This document shows, one piece after another, positions 26,367 to 34,975 of a DNA stretch of 64,000 bases (within the stretch, counting starts at the first letter, position 1; every line of letters starts with the position of its first letter). This DNA comes from Ruminococcaceae bacterium UBA6353. Its GTDB lineage: Bacteria; Bacillota; Clostridia; Oscillospirales; Acutalibacteraceae. The DNA lies in the NCBI GenBank assembly GCA_002437905.1, contig DJRT01000023.1, positions 62,001 through 126,000 on the forward strand, given 5' to 3'. Position numbers and translations under genes: made by a program. The notes under the pieces were generated by a model that made no database searches, was not told the DNA's origin, and was given only the letters and a program-made list of their open reading frames with translations.

Positions 26367-26534
26367 ATGAAAAAATTCCGGACAACAGTATCGGTCGCCA
26401 TCATGGTCATTGCCGCAGTGGCCGGCCTGTTCCTTGGTGCCACTCTGGACGAGGCGGCAGCCGGTGCCATCCTGTTTTCGATGATTGCCGGGATAGCCTG
26501 CATCGTCTACACAATCGACAACCGGGAACAATAA
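26367..26534 (+). CDS. 55-aa two-helix membrane microprotein
   Basis: 55 aa with two hydrophobic helices (residues ~7-24, TVSVAIMVIAAVAGLFLG; and ~31-49, AAGAILFSMIAGIACIVYT) joined by a short acidic turn, ending DNREQ. It has its own promoter, a perfect CGGAGGAGGA ribosome site and a terminator hairpin (26555-26590) directly after the stop. It is therefore an independent transcription unit despite its size. No family recognised. Confidence 0.75.
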   Translation: MKKFRTTVSVAIMVIAAVAGLFLGATLDEAAAGAILFSMIAGIACIVYTIDNREQ

Positions 26535-26554
26535 TAGCGCTGGATAAATACGGC

Positions 26555-26590
26555 AAAGGGCACAGCTTCTGTTCCGAAGCTGTGCCCTTT
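26555..26590. terminator. Bidirectional terminator between microprotein and cupin gene
   Basis: A 15-bp stem (AAAGGGCACAGCTTC) with a 6-nt loop between convergent genes. Confidence 0.8.
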
Positions 26591-26603
26591 CTCGCGTGCA
26601 GGA

Positions 26604-26957
26604 TCAGTACACCACGGCATCATCCGCCGTAAATCCGCCGAGAGAATGCGCCTTCACCTGAACGCAGACAAAGACCATACCCTCATCAGCGGCCGCCGAG
26701 AACTGCCGCTTTGCTGCGGGGTCGACCCTGAGCCAATCACCAGCCGCAAGTGCTACCTCTTCTCCGTCAATGACCGCCTTGCCCCTGCCGGAAAGGATCC
26801 CGTAGATCTCCTCGTTGTTCTTGTGGGAGTGAACGAACGGGACGCCGGCGCCGGCGGGAAGCCGGTTGATGCTGACCTCCGCGCCGGTCAGGCCGAGCGC
26901 TTCGTGGAGCTCCGTTCTGCCTTCATTGCCGATGGTGGTTTTTGTGTAGTTTTTCAT
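26604..26957 (-). CDS. Cupin-domain protein
   Basis: 117 aa, a single cupin beta-barrel. Motif 1 is PFVHSHKNNEEIYGILSGRG (metal ligands His, His and Glu) and motif 2 begins AAGDWLRVDPAAKRQF, where the usual second-motif His is not obvious. Small cupins of this type bind metal or metabolites; the substrate is unknown. It is divergent from the HxlR regulator, which probably controls it. GGGAGG precedes the ATG. Confidence 0.85.
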   Translation of the reverse strand: MKNYTKTTIGNEGRTELHEALGLTGAEVSINRLPAGAGVPFVHSHKNNEEIYGILSGRGKAVIDGEEVALAAGDWLRVDPAAKRQFSAAADEGMVFVCVQVKAHSLGGFTADDAVVY

Positions 26958-27105
26958 ACTGTTTCCCTCCTAAGGATTTGGCAAATTTCTTTGCGTTGTC
27001 TAAAGTCTACCGCTCTTTTTCTCCGAAAACAAGTACGCACTTTTTTATAACTGTACACTTTCTAAAGAATGTGTGGTATACTGTTGTCCGTGAGGTGAAG
27101 AACAC

Positions 27106-27435
27106 ATGAAAACAAAAGCCGAATTGCCCGCCTGCCCGGTGGCCACCGCCGTATCCCTGATCGGCGGAAAGTGGAAGCTGCTGATCCTCCGCAACCTGCA
27201 ATCGCGACCGTGGCGATTCAACGAGCTCCAGCGGGATCTGGACGGGATATCCCAAAAGGTGCTGACCGATAGCCTGCGCCAGATGATCGACGACGGCCTT
27301 GCCTACCGACACGATTTCGGCGAAATGCCGCCACGGGTGGAATACGGGCTGACCGATCTCGGCCGACAGATGCTGCCCATTATCCAGGCTCTTGCCGACT
27401 TCGGAAACTACTACAAATCGACACTGAAGCAATAA
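27106..27435 (+). CDS. HxlR-family transcriptional regulator
   Basis: 109 aa, winged helix. CPVATAVSLIGGKWKLLILRN (one Cys, residue ~10), RFNELQRDLDGISQKVLTDSLRQM and the YGLTDLGRQMLP wing are diagnostic of HxlR. Such regulators sense electrophiles or redox stress and control a divergent gene, here the cupin. A -10-like TATACT lies at 27072-27077. GAGGTGA precedes the ATG. Confidence 0.88.
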   Translation: MKTKAELPACPVATAVSLIGGKWKLLILRNLQSRPWRFNELQRDLDGISQKVLTDSLRQMIDDGLAYRHDFGEMPPRVEYGLTDLGRQMLPIIQALADFGNYYKSTLKQ

Positions 27436-27690
27436 ACCCGGTGCAGATACCCCCTCTGTGGCGCGCGTTTCTCACCGGTTTTATGAAAAGTCCGGATTTC
27501 ACCGGATCCGCGCAGAAGAGTTGCCAATCGCCTATTCGTATCCGGACAGAAACGGCCTCCTGTACAGGCTGGATATCTGAAGCCTGCCGCCGGGCGCTCC
27601 GAAACCGCCGCATAACATCCGGGAGCACGAAGAATCAGGAAATCCTGCGCGCACTTTGGTACACTGGTACGGCAGAGAGGGAGTGAAAAA

Positions 27691-28572
27691 GTGGATTGGA
27701 TACAGGGAATACAGCGGGCAATCAATTATGTGGAGGCCAATATCACCGAAGAGATTGATTTTGAAGAGGTGGCCAGGCAGGCCTACTCCTCCCCCTTTCA
27801 TTTTCAGAGGGTATTCGGTATCCTGTGCGGTCTGTCGCTTGGTGAGTATATCCGGCTGCGCAGGCTTTCTCTGGCCGGGGAGGAGCTGTCCGGAGGAAAC
27901 GCCAGGATCATTGATATTGCGCTGAAGTACGGATATGATACGCCAGAAAGCTTTTCCCGTGCCTTTACACGGTTTCACGGTATTGCCCCCAGCGAGGCAA
28001 AGCACAGCGGCAATATCAAGATATTCACCCCCCTGTCTGTAAAACTGATCTTAACAGGAGGCAGCAGGATGGATTACAGAATTGAAAAAAGAGAGGCATT
28101 TCAGGTAGTCTGCAAAAGAAAGCAGGTCAACAAGCCGCAATCGGCCAATGCGCCGCAGGATATCACCGCCATGTGGCGGGAATACGGTGCAGACGGCACG
28201 ATCAACCGGCTGGTTGCCTGCCTGCCGGAGAGCCCGGTGATGAAGGGGCTGCTTGGCATCTGTTTTTCCTCGCAGCTGGATGCAAAGCGGTTTCCCTATG
28301 GCATCGGTGTAGAATACGATGGAAGAAAGATTGAGGATGACCTGGAGATCGTCAACATTCCGGCAAACACCTATGCGGTATTCACCTGCAAGGGGAAGGT
28401 GCCCGATGCGTTTATTTCCACATACAACCGGATCGTAACGGAATTTTTCCCGCAAAGCGCGCAGTATGAATACGCCGAAAATGTGGAGTTTGAGGTGTAC
28501 CCCTCGGCCGATACCTCTGACCCGCAGTATCAGTGCGAAATCTGGATCGCCGTCAAAGAAAAAACGGCATAA
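27691..28572 (+). CDS. AraC-family regulator with GyrI-like effector domain
   Basis: 293 aa. Two HTH motifs of the AraC type lie at residues ~1-110 (EEVARQAYSSPFHFQRVFG, then DIALKYGYDTPESFSRAF). A GyrI-like ligand-binding domain (~128-293) follows: YRIEKREAFQVVCKR, then VNIPANTYAVFTCKGKVPD and CEIWIAVK. This is the Rob/SoxS-like architecture with a small-molecule sensor, often linked to drug response. The next gene, a UvrA2-like ATPase, could be a target. A strong terminator follows. Confidence 0.88.
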   Translation: MDWIQGIQRAINYVEANITEEIDFEEVARQAYSSPFHFQRVFGILCGLSLGEYIRLRRLSLAGEELSGGNARIIDIALKYGYDTPESFSRAFTRFHGIAPSEAKHSGNIKIFTPLSVKLILTGGSRMDYRIEKREAFQVVCKRKQVNKPQSANAPQDITAMWREYGADGTINRLVACLPESPVMKGLLGICFSSQLDAKRFPYGIGVEYDGRKIEDDLEIVNIPANTYAVFTCKGKVPDAFISTYNRIVTEFFPQSAQYEYAENVEFEVYPSADTSDPQYQCEIWIAVKEKTA

Positions 28573-28584
28573 CCTGAACACCCT

Positions 28585-28612
28585 CCCCCTGCCGCTTTTC
28601 AGCGGCAGGGGG
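28585..28612 (+). terminator. Terminator of the AraC-GyrI gene
   Basis: A 12-bp stem (CCCCCTGCCGCT) with a TTTC loop, followed by ATTTTTCT. Confidence 0.9.
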
Positions 28613-28623
28613 ATTTTTCTGCA

Positions 28624-28652
28624 TTGAAGAGCTGCCGGAAATGTGGTATACT
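28624..28652 (+). promoter_or_regulatory. Promoter of the UvrA2-like gene
   Basis: -35 TTGAAG (28624-28629), 17-bp spacer, -10 TATACT (28647-28652). Confidence 0.7.
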
Positions 28653-28726
28653 GGGGATAAAGTTGCTGCTTTCACCGGCGCTTTACGCCCGGAAGAGCCA
28701 AATTCCACCATTCGGAGTGAAAAAGC

Positions 28727-31204
28727 GTGAAAGATCAAATGTGTATCCGCGGGGCCAAGGTTCACAATCTGAAAAACATTGATGTCGACATCCCACTGAA
28801 CAGGATCGTCGGCATTGCCGGCGTGTCCGGCTCCGGCAAATCCTCGCTGGCGCTGGGTGTGCTGTACGCGGAGGGCTCACGCCGCTATCTGGAAGCGCTG
28901 TCCACCTACACCCGCCGCCGGATGACCCAGGCCTCCAGGGCCTGCGTGGACGAGGTGCTGTATGTCCCCGCGGCACTGGCACTGCACCAGCGCCCCGGCG
29001 TGCCGGGCATCCGCAGCACCTTCGGCACGGGGACAGAGCTGCTGAACAGCCTGCGGCTGATGTACTCCCGTCTGGCCAGCCACCGCTGCCCGAACGGGCA
29101 CTATCTGAAGCCCTCTCTGCTGGTGGCCGCCGGAAAGGAACTGGTGTGCCCGGAATGCGGCGTGTCCTTCTATGCGCCGTCTGCCGAAGAGCTGGCATTC
29201 AATTCGCAGGGCGCCTGCCCGGAATGCAGCGGCACCGGCATTGTCCGCACAGTCGATCTGAATACGCTGGTGCCGGACGATTCCCTGACCATTGACGGGG
29301 GCGCAGTCGCCCCGTGGAACAGCCTGATGTGGTCGCTGATGACGGATATCTGCCGCGAAATGGGCGTACGCACGGATGTGCCGTTCCGGGAGCTGACGGA
29401 AAAGGAAAAGGATATCGTGTTCCATGGCCCGGCGGAGAAAAAGCACATCTTTTACCACAATAAGAACACCGGCCAGGCAGGAGACCTGGACTTTACCTAT
29501 TTCAATGCCGTTTACACCGTAGAAAATGCACTGGCCAAGGTGAAGGATGAAAAGGGCATGAAGCGGGTGGAAAAATTTCTGAAAGAGGCTGTTTGCCCGG
29601 CCTGCCGTGGCACACGGCTGTCCGCTGCCGCCCGTGCGCCAAGGCTGCGGGGAATATCCCTGGATGAGGCCTGCACCATGACGCTGTCCGCGCTGGTGGA
29701 ATGGGTGCAGGGCGTTCCCGGCAGCCTGCCGGAGCAAATGCGCCCCATGGCGGAGAGCATCTGCGAGGCCTTTGAAAGCACCGCAAAGCGGCTGATGGAG
29801 CTGGGACTGGGCTACCTGACCCTTGATCGTTCGGCCTCTACCCTCTCCACCGGTGAGCGCCAGCGGATGCAGCTGGCGCGCGCTGTGCGCAACCGCACCA
29901 CAGGCGTGCTTTATGTGCTGGACGAGCCATCCATCGGGCTGCACCCCGCCAACATTGTGGGGCTTACCGGCGTGATGCATGACCTGATCGCCGACGGCAA
30001 TTCCGTGATCCTGGTGGATCACGACACACAAATTCTGAAAGAGGCGGACTGGATTATCGAAATGGGGCCGGAGGCGGGCGCCGGGGGCGGCCATGTGATC
30101 GCACAGGGCACAGTCCCCGCCATTGAGGCGGCTCCAGCTTCGCAGATCGGGCCGTTTCTCTCCGGCAGAGCCGAAACCATGCTGCGCAACGGCATCGCCA
30201 GGGAAGCGCTGTTTGCCGAGGGCGTCATCCACCTCTCCACCGCGCAGATCCATACCGTCAAGCCTCTGGAGGTGGATATCCCCAAGGGGCGTCTGACGGT
30301 CGTTACCGGCGTTTCCGGCTCCGGTAAGACGACGCTGGTGCTGGAAAGCCTGCTCCCCGCACTGGCGGCCAGCATCGACGGCCGGGCGCTGCCGGCGCAT
30401 ATCCGCGCGATCAATGCCGAGGGTATCCGGCACAGCAAGCTGATCGACGCTACCCCCATCGGCATCAATGTCCGCTCGACTGTGGCTACCTACGCAGGCA
30501 TCCACGATGAGCTGCGCAAGCTGTACGCCAGATCGGCCGACGCCAAGGCACAGGGCTGCAAGGCAAGCGATTTTTCCTATAATACCGGCTCGCTGCGCTG
30601 CCCGGAATGTGACGGCACCGGCGTTGTGAGCCTGGATGTGCAATTCCTGCCGGATGTCAACATTCCCTGTCCGGCCTGCCGCGGCTCCCGCTATGCGCGG
30701 GCCGCCTACGCCATCCGGCTGACGAACCCGGACGGACAGACCGCCTCTCTACCGGAGCTGATGGATATGGATGTCAACTCCGCCATCAACTTCTGCAAGG
30801 GCATGAAAGCCGTCAGCCAAAAACTGCATATTCTCAAACAGCTTGGCCTCGGCTATCTCACGCTCGGCGAGGAAACGCCCAGCCTGTCCGGCGGCGAGGC
30901 GCAGCGCCTGAAGCTGGCCAGCGAGATCGGTAAAACGCAGACGGATTCTGTGTTCGTCTTCGATGAGCCTTCTATCGGCCTGCATCCGCTGGATGTGCAG
31001 GTGCTCCTTGGTGTTTTCCAGGCACTGCTGGATGCCGGAGCGACCGTTATCGTGATCGAACACGACCGCGATGTGATCCGCAATGCCGATTATGTGGTGG
31101 ATATGGGCCCCGGCGGCGGCGAAAACGGGGGACGGATTATCGCCACCGGCACACCGCAGGAGATCCGGGAAAACCGGAACAGCATCACCGGCCGCTATTT
31201 ATGA
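28727..31204 (+). CDS. UvrA-like ABC ATPase (UvrA2 class)
   Basis: 825 aa against ~940 for true UvrA. Two ABC halves: Walker A GVSGSGKSSLA (~34-44) and VSGSGKTTL (~525), with signatures LSTGERQRMQLA and LSGGEAQRLKLA. Zinc CxxC pairs include CPECG, CPECSGTG, CPACRGTR and CPECDGTG. The shorter first half suggests loss of the UvrB-binding region, as in UvrA2/DrrC proteins linked to drug tolerance, so it is unlikely to replace UvrA in excision repair. It starts at GTG with GGAG about 9 nt upstream. Confidence 0.85.
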   Translation: MKDQMCIRGAKVHNLKNIDVDIPLNRIVGIAGVSGSGKSSLALGVLYAEGSRRYLEALSTYTRRRMTQASRACVDEVLYVPAALALHQRPGVPGIRSTFGTGTELLNSLRLMYSRLASHRCPNGHYLKPSLLVAAGKELVCPECGVSFYAPSAEELAFNSQGACPECSGTGIVRTVDLNTLVPDDSLTIDGGAVAPWNSLMWSLMTDICREMGVRTDVPFRELTEKEKDIVFHGPAEKKHIFYHNKNTGQAGDLDFTYFNAVYTVENALAKVKDEKGMKRVEKFLKEAVCPACRGTRLSAAARAPRLRGISLDEACTMTLSALVEWVQGVPGSLPEQMRPMAESICEAFESTAKRLMELGLGYLTLDRSASTLSTGERQRMQLARAVRNRTTGVLYVLDEPSIGLHPANIVGLTGVMHDLIADGNSVILVDHDTQILKEADWIIEMGPEAGAGGGHVIAQGTVPAIEAAPASQIGPFLSGRAETMLRNGIAREALFAEGVIHLSTAQIHTVKPLEVDIPKGRLTVVTGVSGSGKTTLVLESLLPALAASIDGRALPAHIRAINAEGIRHSKLIDATPIGINVRSTVATYAGIHDELRKLYARSADAKAQGCKASDFSYNTGSLRCPECDGTGVVSLDVQFLPDVNIPCPACRGSRYARAAYAIRLTNPDGQTASLPELMDMDVNSAINFCKGMKAVSQKLHILKQLGLGYLTLGEETPSLSGGEAQRLKLASEIGKTQTDSVFVFDEPSIGLHPLDVQVLLGVFQALLDAGATVIVIEHDRDVIRNADYVVDMGPGGGENGGRIIATGTPQEIRENRNSITGRYL

Positions 31205-31263
31205 GCCGCCGCAGCTCCCCTACCGGCGTGTTGCAGCCCGCAAAATTCGAAAAAACAAATAAA

Positions 31264-31302
31264 GCCGCTCCGCCCCTGCCTTCCCGGCAGGGGCGGAGCG
31301 GC
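31264..31302. terminator. Bidirectional terminator
   Basis: A 17-bp perfect stem (GCCGCTCCGCCCCTGCC) with a 5-nt loop between the convergent UvrA2-like and NCS1 genes. Confidence 0.85.
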
Positions 31303-31328
31303 TTAAAACAGCGTCCGGAGCTATGGAC

Positions 31329-32759
31329 TTAAACGATCTCCAGATCATCCCGATCGCGGAGCATGTACTTTTTCAGCGGCGTCAGGCTGGCAAGCCAGTA
31401 CAGAAGGCCGCCGAAGATCGCGTCAAATCCGCTGCCGGTGAAGAGCAGGAACAGCGGACTTTGAATCGCCCCTGTCAGCGGGTTGTACACAAAGAAAATG
31501 GTCACAACGCAGGAGATGATCACACAGGCGATACCCACAAGGTTAAACCCGCCTGTGAAGGTATACGCATCGTGTCCCTCGATGAAGTAGGCGGATTTGA
31601 GCGAAAGCTTCCGCTTTTTCACCAATAGATAATCCGCTACGATCATCCCGATGATCGGCGCCTGGATGAATGCCGCAATGGAAATGAAAGCACCGAAATG
31701 CTCCTCCACGCCGCCCCATACAGTCAGGGCGCTGACATACACCATGGCAATAAGCACCATCAGCTTGTAGCTGACCTTCGGCAGACCGCTCTTCACGATC
31801 ATGCAGTTGACATAGGAGCCGGTGCCCTGCGTGCCGACATTGGCAAAGGCCACCAGCAGCAGGCTGAGCAGCGCAAAGCCCGAACCGCAGAGCTTGGAGA
31901 GCATCGTCGTAGGATCGCTTTCATAGACGCCGGTGCGCACAAACATGGCCAGTGCCATCACGCCGCCGGCCGCCACAAAGAAGGGGGCAACAACGCCATA
32001 GGAAAGAGAGGTGCCCCAATAGCCACCGCGCTCGGTTTTCGCCAGTCTGGGCAAGACCAGCGCCTGCGTTGACCACGAAAAGGCAAAGGCCACATTGCCC
32101 TCCGCCGACACCATAAATGCCTGCAGAGGCGTCATGTTCTCCTCCAGCTGGGGCTTCACCGCGACGATATCCGAAAACGGCACCGAAACGAAGCAGAGCA
32201 CCACGACCACCAAACCGACAGCCAGCAGCGCCGTGACCAAAAAGCGGTTTGTCCATTTGATCACCGAGGGGCCGGCAAGCGCTATCAGCGTGCCCAGCAC
32301 AACGCACAGGCAGCCGAGAATCGGCCCCCATATACCTTTATCCAGTACAAGGCCGAACTTATCCGCCAAATTGATCATGGAGGATGAGAACAGGCCGGCC
32401 GCGACCGCATACCATCCAAAATTCGCTACGCTGATAATGATGGAGAAAACGGCAACGCCCTTTTTCCCCAGAACGGACCGCAGCCAGATCCAAAGATCTA
32501 TGCCGTACCTGACCGCAAATATGACCGGCAGACATTCCACAAGCACCCAGGCGATATTGAAGCAGAAAATATTGATCAGCATCTGCGTGAATGACAGGTA
32601 CTGGGCAACATAGGCCCCCTGCGTGTAGCACCAGGTAGCGATAGCGAAGCCGCTGGTGGAAAGGAAGAGGTCAATAAACGAATACTGTCTGTCCCTTTTC
32701 AGCATCGGCACAACACCTGTTACGGTTTCCTGCTTGATATACTCACTCTTGCTCGACAT
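31329..32759 (-). CDS. NCS1-family (cytosine/purine-type) permease
   Basis: 476 aa, about 12 TM segments. The N-terminal part (FIDLFLSTSGFAIATWCYTQGAYVAQYLS) and NFGWYAVAAGLFSSSMINLA match cytosine permease-like NCS1 proteins. These are Na+ or H+ symporters for nucleobases, vitamins or related amines. It is third in an operon after the LicC-LicA fusion and a one-TM protein, whose stop overlaps its start (TGATG). The partner genes suggest it may import choline or another amino alcohol, which is inference. Confidence 0.8.
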   Translation of the reverse strand: MSSKSEYIKQETVTGVVPMLKRDRQYSFIDLFLSTSGFAIATWCYTQGAYVAQYLSFTQMLINIFCFNIAWVLVECLPVIFAVRYGIDLWIWLRSVLGKKGVAVFSIIISVANFGWYAVAAGLFSSSMINLADKFGLVLDKGIWGPILGCLCVVLGTLIALAGPSVIKWTNRFLVTALLAVGLVVVVLCFVSVPFSDIVAVKPQLEENMTPLQAFMVSAEGNVAFAFSWSTQALVLPRLAKTERGGYWGTSLSYGVVAPFFVAAGGVMALAMFVRTGVYESDPTTMLSKLCGSGFALLSLLLVAFANVGTQGTGSYVNCMIVKSGLPKVSYKLMVLIAMVYVSALTVWGGVEEHFGAFISIAAFIQAPIIGMIVADYLLVKKRKLSLKSAYFIEGHDAYTFTGGFNLVGIACVIISCVVTIFFVYNPLTGAIQSPLFLLFTGSGFDAIFGGLLYWLASLTPLKKYMLRDRDDLEIV

Positions 32760-32944
32760 CAGTTGATCACCCCCAGCATACAGGCAACAATAAGGCCGAT
32801 CGAAACAACGACCGCAGCGGCAATAATGATGTAATCCACCCGGGTCATTTTCTTCGGGAACTCATAGCTGTCGGACTGCATTTCTTTTAGTCTTTGGTCT
32901 GTCTCCTGGTAAATCAATTCTTCAATGGATTCTTTTCCTTCCAT
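32759..32944 (-). CDS. One-TM accessory protein of the NCS1 permease
   Basis: 61 aa. An acidic, soluble N-terminal half (EELIYQETDQRLKEMQ) is followed by one TM helix (residues ~36-59, VDYIIIAAAVVVSIGLIVACML). The stop overlaps the permease ATG by one base (TGATG) and the gene sits 17 bp after the LicC-LicA stop. The tight coupling suggests a small subunit of the transporter; no family recognised. Confidence 0.65.
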   Translation of the reverse strand: MEGKESIEELIYQETDQRLKEMQSDSYEFPKKMTRVDYIIIAAAVVVSIGLIVACMLGVIN

Positions 32945-32961
32945 AAACGCTCCTCCTGTAG

Positions 32962-34737
32962 TTATTTGTACAGCTCCAAAGCAAGCCTGCCGTATTGCTT
33001 TGAATACTTATACCATATATAGAGATACTCACCGACATGCTTGGCGCATTTTTCCTGGTACAGTGCCCACAGGAACCAGAAATACGCCGCAAGTGCAATG
33101 TAGCTGAGATAGTGGCGCCGCTCATCCGGTGTGGGCTTGCGGTCAAGGTACAGCTCAAGGACCCTTTCGGCCTCTTCCACGCTGTAATCCGAGCAGGCAA
33201 CAAATGTTCCGATATCGCAGCCCGGATCGGACATCCCGGCATACTCCCAATCGATCAGGAACATCTTGCCCTGCTTATCCAGAAGAAAATTGGGGGCATA
33301 GCTGTCACAGTGGCACAGGCAGGGCGGCTGATCATCCGCCTTCAGGTGGTCGTGCAGGGACAGCATGGTGTTCCGGATCTCATCCATGCCGGTAAAATTG
33401 GAGATATCCGATCCCCGGAGCTTTTCGGTAAAGTCCGCGATCTTCTCCCAGACATCAAAGCGGCCGCTCACCTGTGCACCGCTGGTATGCAGCCTGCGAA
33501 GCATTTTCATTGCATTGGCCACATGCGCCTCGTTGTGATAATCCAGGTTCTCCGCATCCTCAACAAAGTGGGAGATCTTCCAGCCCTTTGTCTTATCGAT
33601 GTAGATAAAGGTATCGTCAAGCCCCAGCTCCTTGGCGGCCTTCATCGCCTCGGCCTCCGCCGAACGGTCGATATACGCCTCTGTGCCTGCGCCCGGATGA
33701 CGGTATACATACGACTGGCCCTTGCAGGTGAATTTGAACGACAGATTGGTCAGACCGGTTTTGATCGGAATGATCTTTCCGATATCCTTTGGCTCACACG
33801 CAAGCACGGAACAAATATTATCAAAAATATAGGAATCGGTATTGGTCACATACACATCGTCAAAGGCGCGAAGCTCATCCAGCGAATCAAATTCCCGGAT
33901 ACCGTCGTCGTACTTCCGTATGTACATTTCCAGCTCGTCCACATGCCGTGCATACAGGTCTTCCCAAAGGCCGGCCCTTGTCGCCGGGCTTTCATATTCC
34001 CTTTCCAGGATCTCGACGAATTTTTTGCTGAACTGGCGGTCGAAATAGACATGGCCGATCATGTACCAGGCATCACATCCACCCACAGCATCCACCTTTG
34101 TAATGCGGCCCTTGCTGTCCGTCGTCAGGCAATACTCCGTAGTCTTCCCCTCGGCATACATCGCCGAATAGTAGGCATGATACACATACCTTTCAAAGGG
34201 ATTGTGGTCAAAATAGTTATCCGAAGAACAAATATAGGTGTTGCCCAGGCGCTCCCGGACAAGCATCAGGGTCGACGGATTATTAAAGCGGTGATAATCC
34301 TCATTGACCACGATCCGGACGCCGAATTTGTCCTCCAGGTAGAACAGCTTTTCCTTCATGTAGCCGACAACGATCGTGATGTCGTCGATCCCGGCCTGCT
34401 GAAGCTGCAGGATCTCCCGCTCGATCAGGATCTCCCCCTTGACCCGCAGCAGAGCCTTCGGCTTTTCGTAGGAGAGCGGTGCAAAGCGGGAGCTCATTCC
34501 GGCCGCCATGATAATGGCATTATCCACCTTATACGGCTCCAGAGCCGCAAAGCCGGCCTCCGTCACCCGTCCGCCTGCATCGATCAGACCCATAGAAAGC
34601 AATTGCTTCACCAAACCGTTTACGCTTCCCAAAGAGCGACCTATCCCCTGTGCGATCTCCCGCTGGGAAAGCGCCTTAGAGGCATTCTGGTGAACAGCCA
34701 TGTAATGCAGCCCATCAAATTGCAGCTTTGTTAACAT
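32962..34737 (-). CDS. HTH-nucleotidyltransferase-choline kinase fusion (LicC-LicA type)
   Basis: 591 aa in three parts. Residues ~1-65 are a MarR/winged-helix domain (LSQREIAQGIGRSLGSVNGLV). Residues ~70-300 are a sugar-phosphate/choline-phosphate nucleotidyltransferase (NAIIMAAGMSSRFAPLSYEKPKALL split across the nucleotide loop, KPKALL Lys). Residues ~310-591 are a choline/ethanolamine kinase (catalytic CHCDSYAPNFLLD and metal-binding LIDWEYAG). Together they would phosphorylate choline and activate it as CDP-choline. The fused HTH suggests self-regulation. ATG 34737 is preferred over GTG 34743. Confidence 0.85.
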   Translation of the reverse strand: MLTKLQFDGLHYMAVHQNASKALSQREIAQGIGRSLGSVNGLVKQLLSMGLIDAGGRVTEAGFAALEPYKVDNAIIMAAGMSSRFAPLSYEKPKALLRVKGEILIEREILQLQQAGIDDITIVVGYMKEKLFYLEDKFGVRIVVNEDYHRFNNPSTLMLVRERLGNTYICSSDNYFDHNPFERYVYHAYYSAMYAEGKTTEYCLTTDSKGRITKVDAVGGCDAWYMIGHVYFDRQFSKKFVEILEREYESPATRAGLWEDLYARHVDELEMYIRKYDDGIREFDSLDELRAFDDVYVTNTDSYIFDNICSVLACEPKDIGKIIPIKTGLTNLSFKFTCKGQSYVYRHPGAGTEAYIDRSAEAEAMKAAKELGLDDTFIYIDKTKGWKISHFVEDAENLDYHNEAHVANAMKMLRRLHTSGAQVSGRFDVWEKIADFTEKLRGSDISNFTGMDEIRNTMLSLHDHLKADDQPPCLCHCDSYAPNFLLDKQGKMFLIDWEYAGMSDPGCDIGTFVACSDYSVEEAERVLELYLDRKPTPDERRHYLSYIALAAYFWFLWALYQEKCAKHVGEYLYIWYKYSKQYGRLALELYK

Positions 34738-34779
34738 ACCCACACCTCTGAATGTTCAATATTTTGGCTTGCGCTTGTT

Positions 34780-34808
34780 ATTTTGAACTATAAGTGCCAT
34801 TTTGTCAA
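34780..34808 (-). promoter_or_regulatory. Promoter of the LicC-LicA/NCS1 operon
   Basis: Minus strand: -35 TTGACA (34803-34808), 17-bp spacer, -10 CAAAAT (34780-34785). GTTCAA and TTGAAC half-sites flank it (34754-34759 and 34783-34788), a possible site for the fused HTH. Confidence 0.65.
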
Positions 34809-34906
34809 GTCTTTTTTGGCGTGTGCGCCAAAAGCCGAAACAGCGCATATCGCCGCACCATTCTGCTGCACAAAGCTTCACACTGTGTGGGATAGACACC
34901 ACCGGC

Positions 34907-34935
34907 TTGCTTTTTCACAAAAAATGTCCTATAAT
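34907..34935 (+). promoter_or_regulatory. Promoter of the MATE gene
   Basis: -35 TTGCTT (34907-34912), 17-bp spacer, -10 TATAAT (34930-34935). Confidence 0.8.
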
Positions 34936-34975
34936 ACAGGAGTAATCCCCCCTATTTTATAAAGGAAGCGTCCGT

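Noticed and set aside
27436..27690. Possible short ORF between hxlR and the AraC gene
   Set aside because: Frames there are short, overlap each other and lack a ribosome site or motifs; treated as a regulatory gap.
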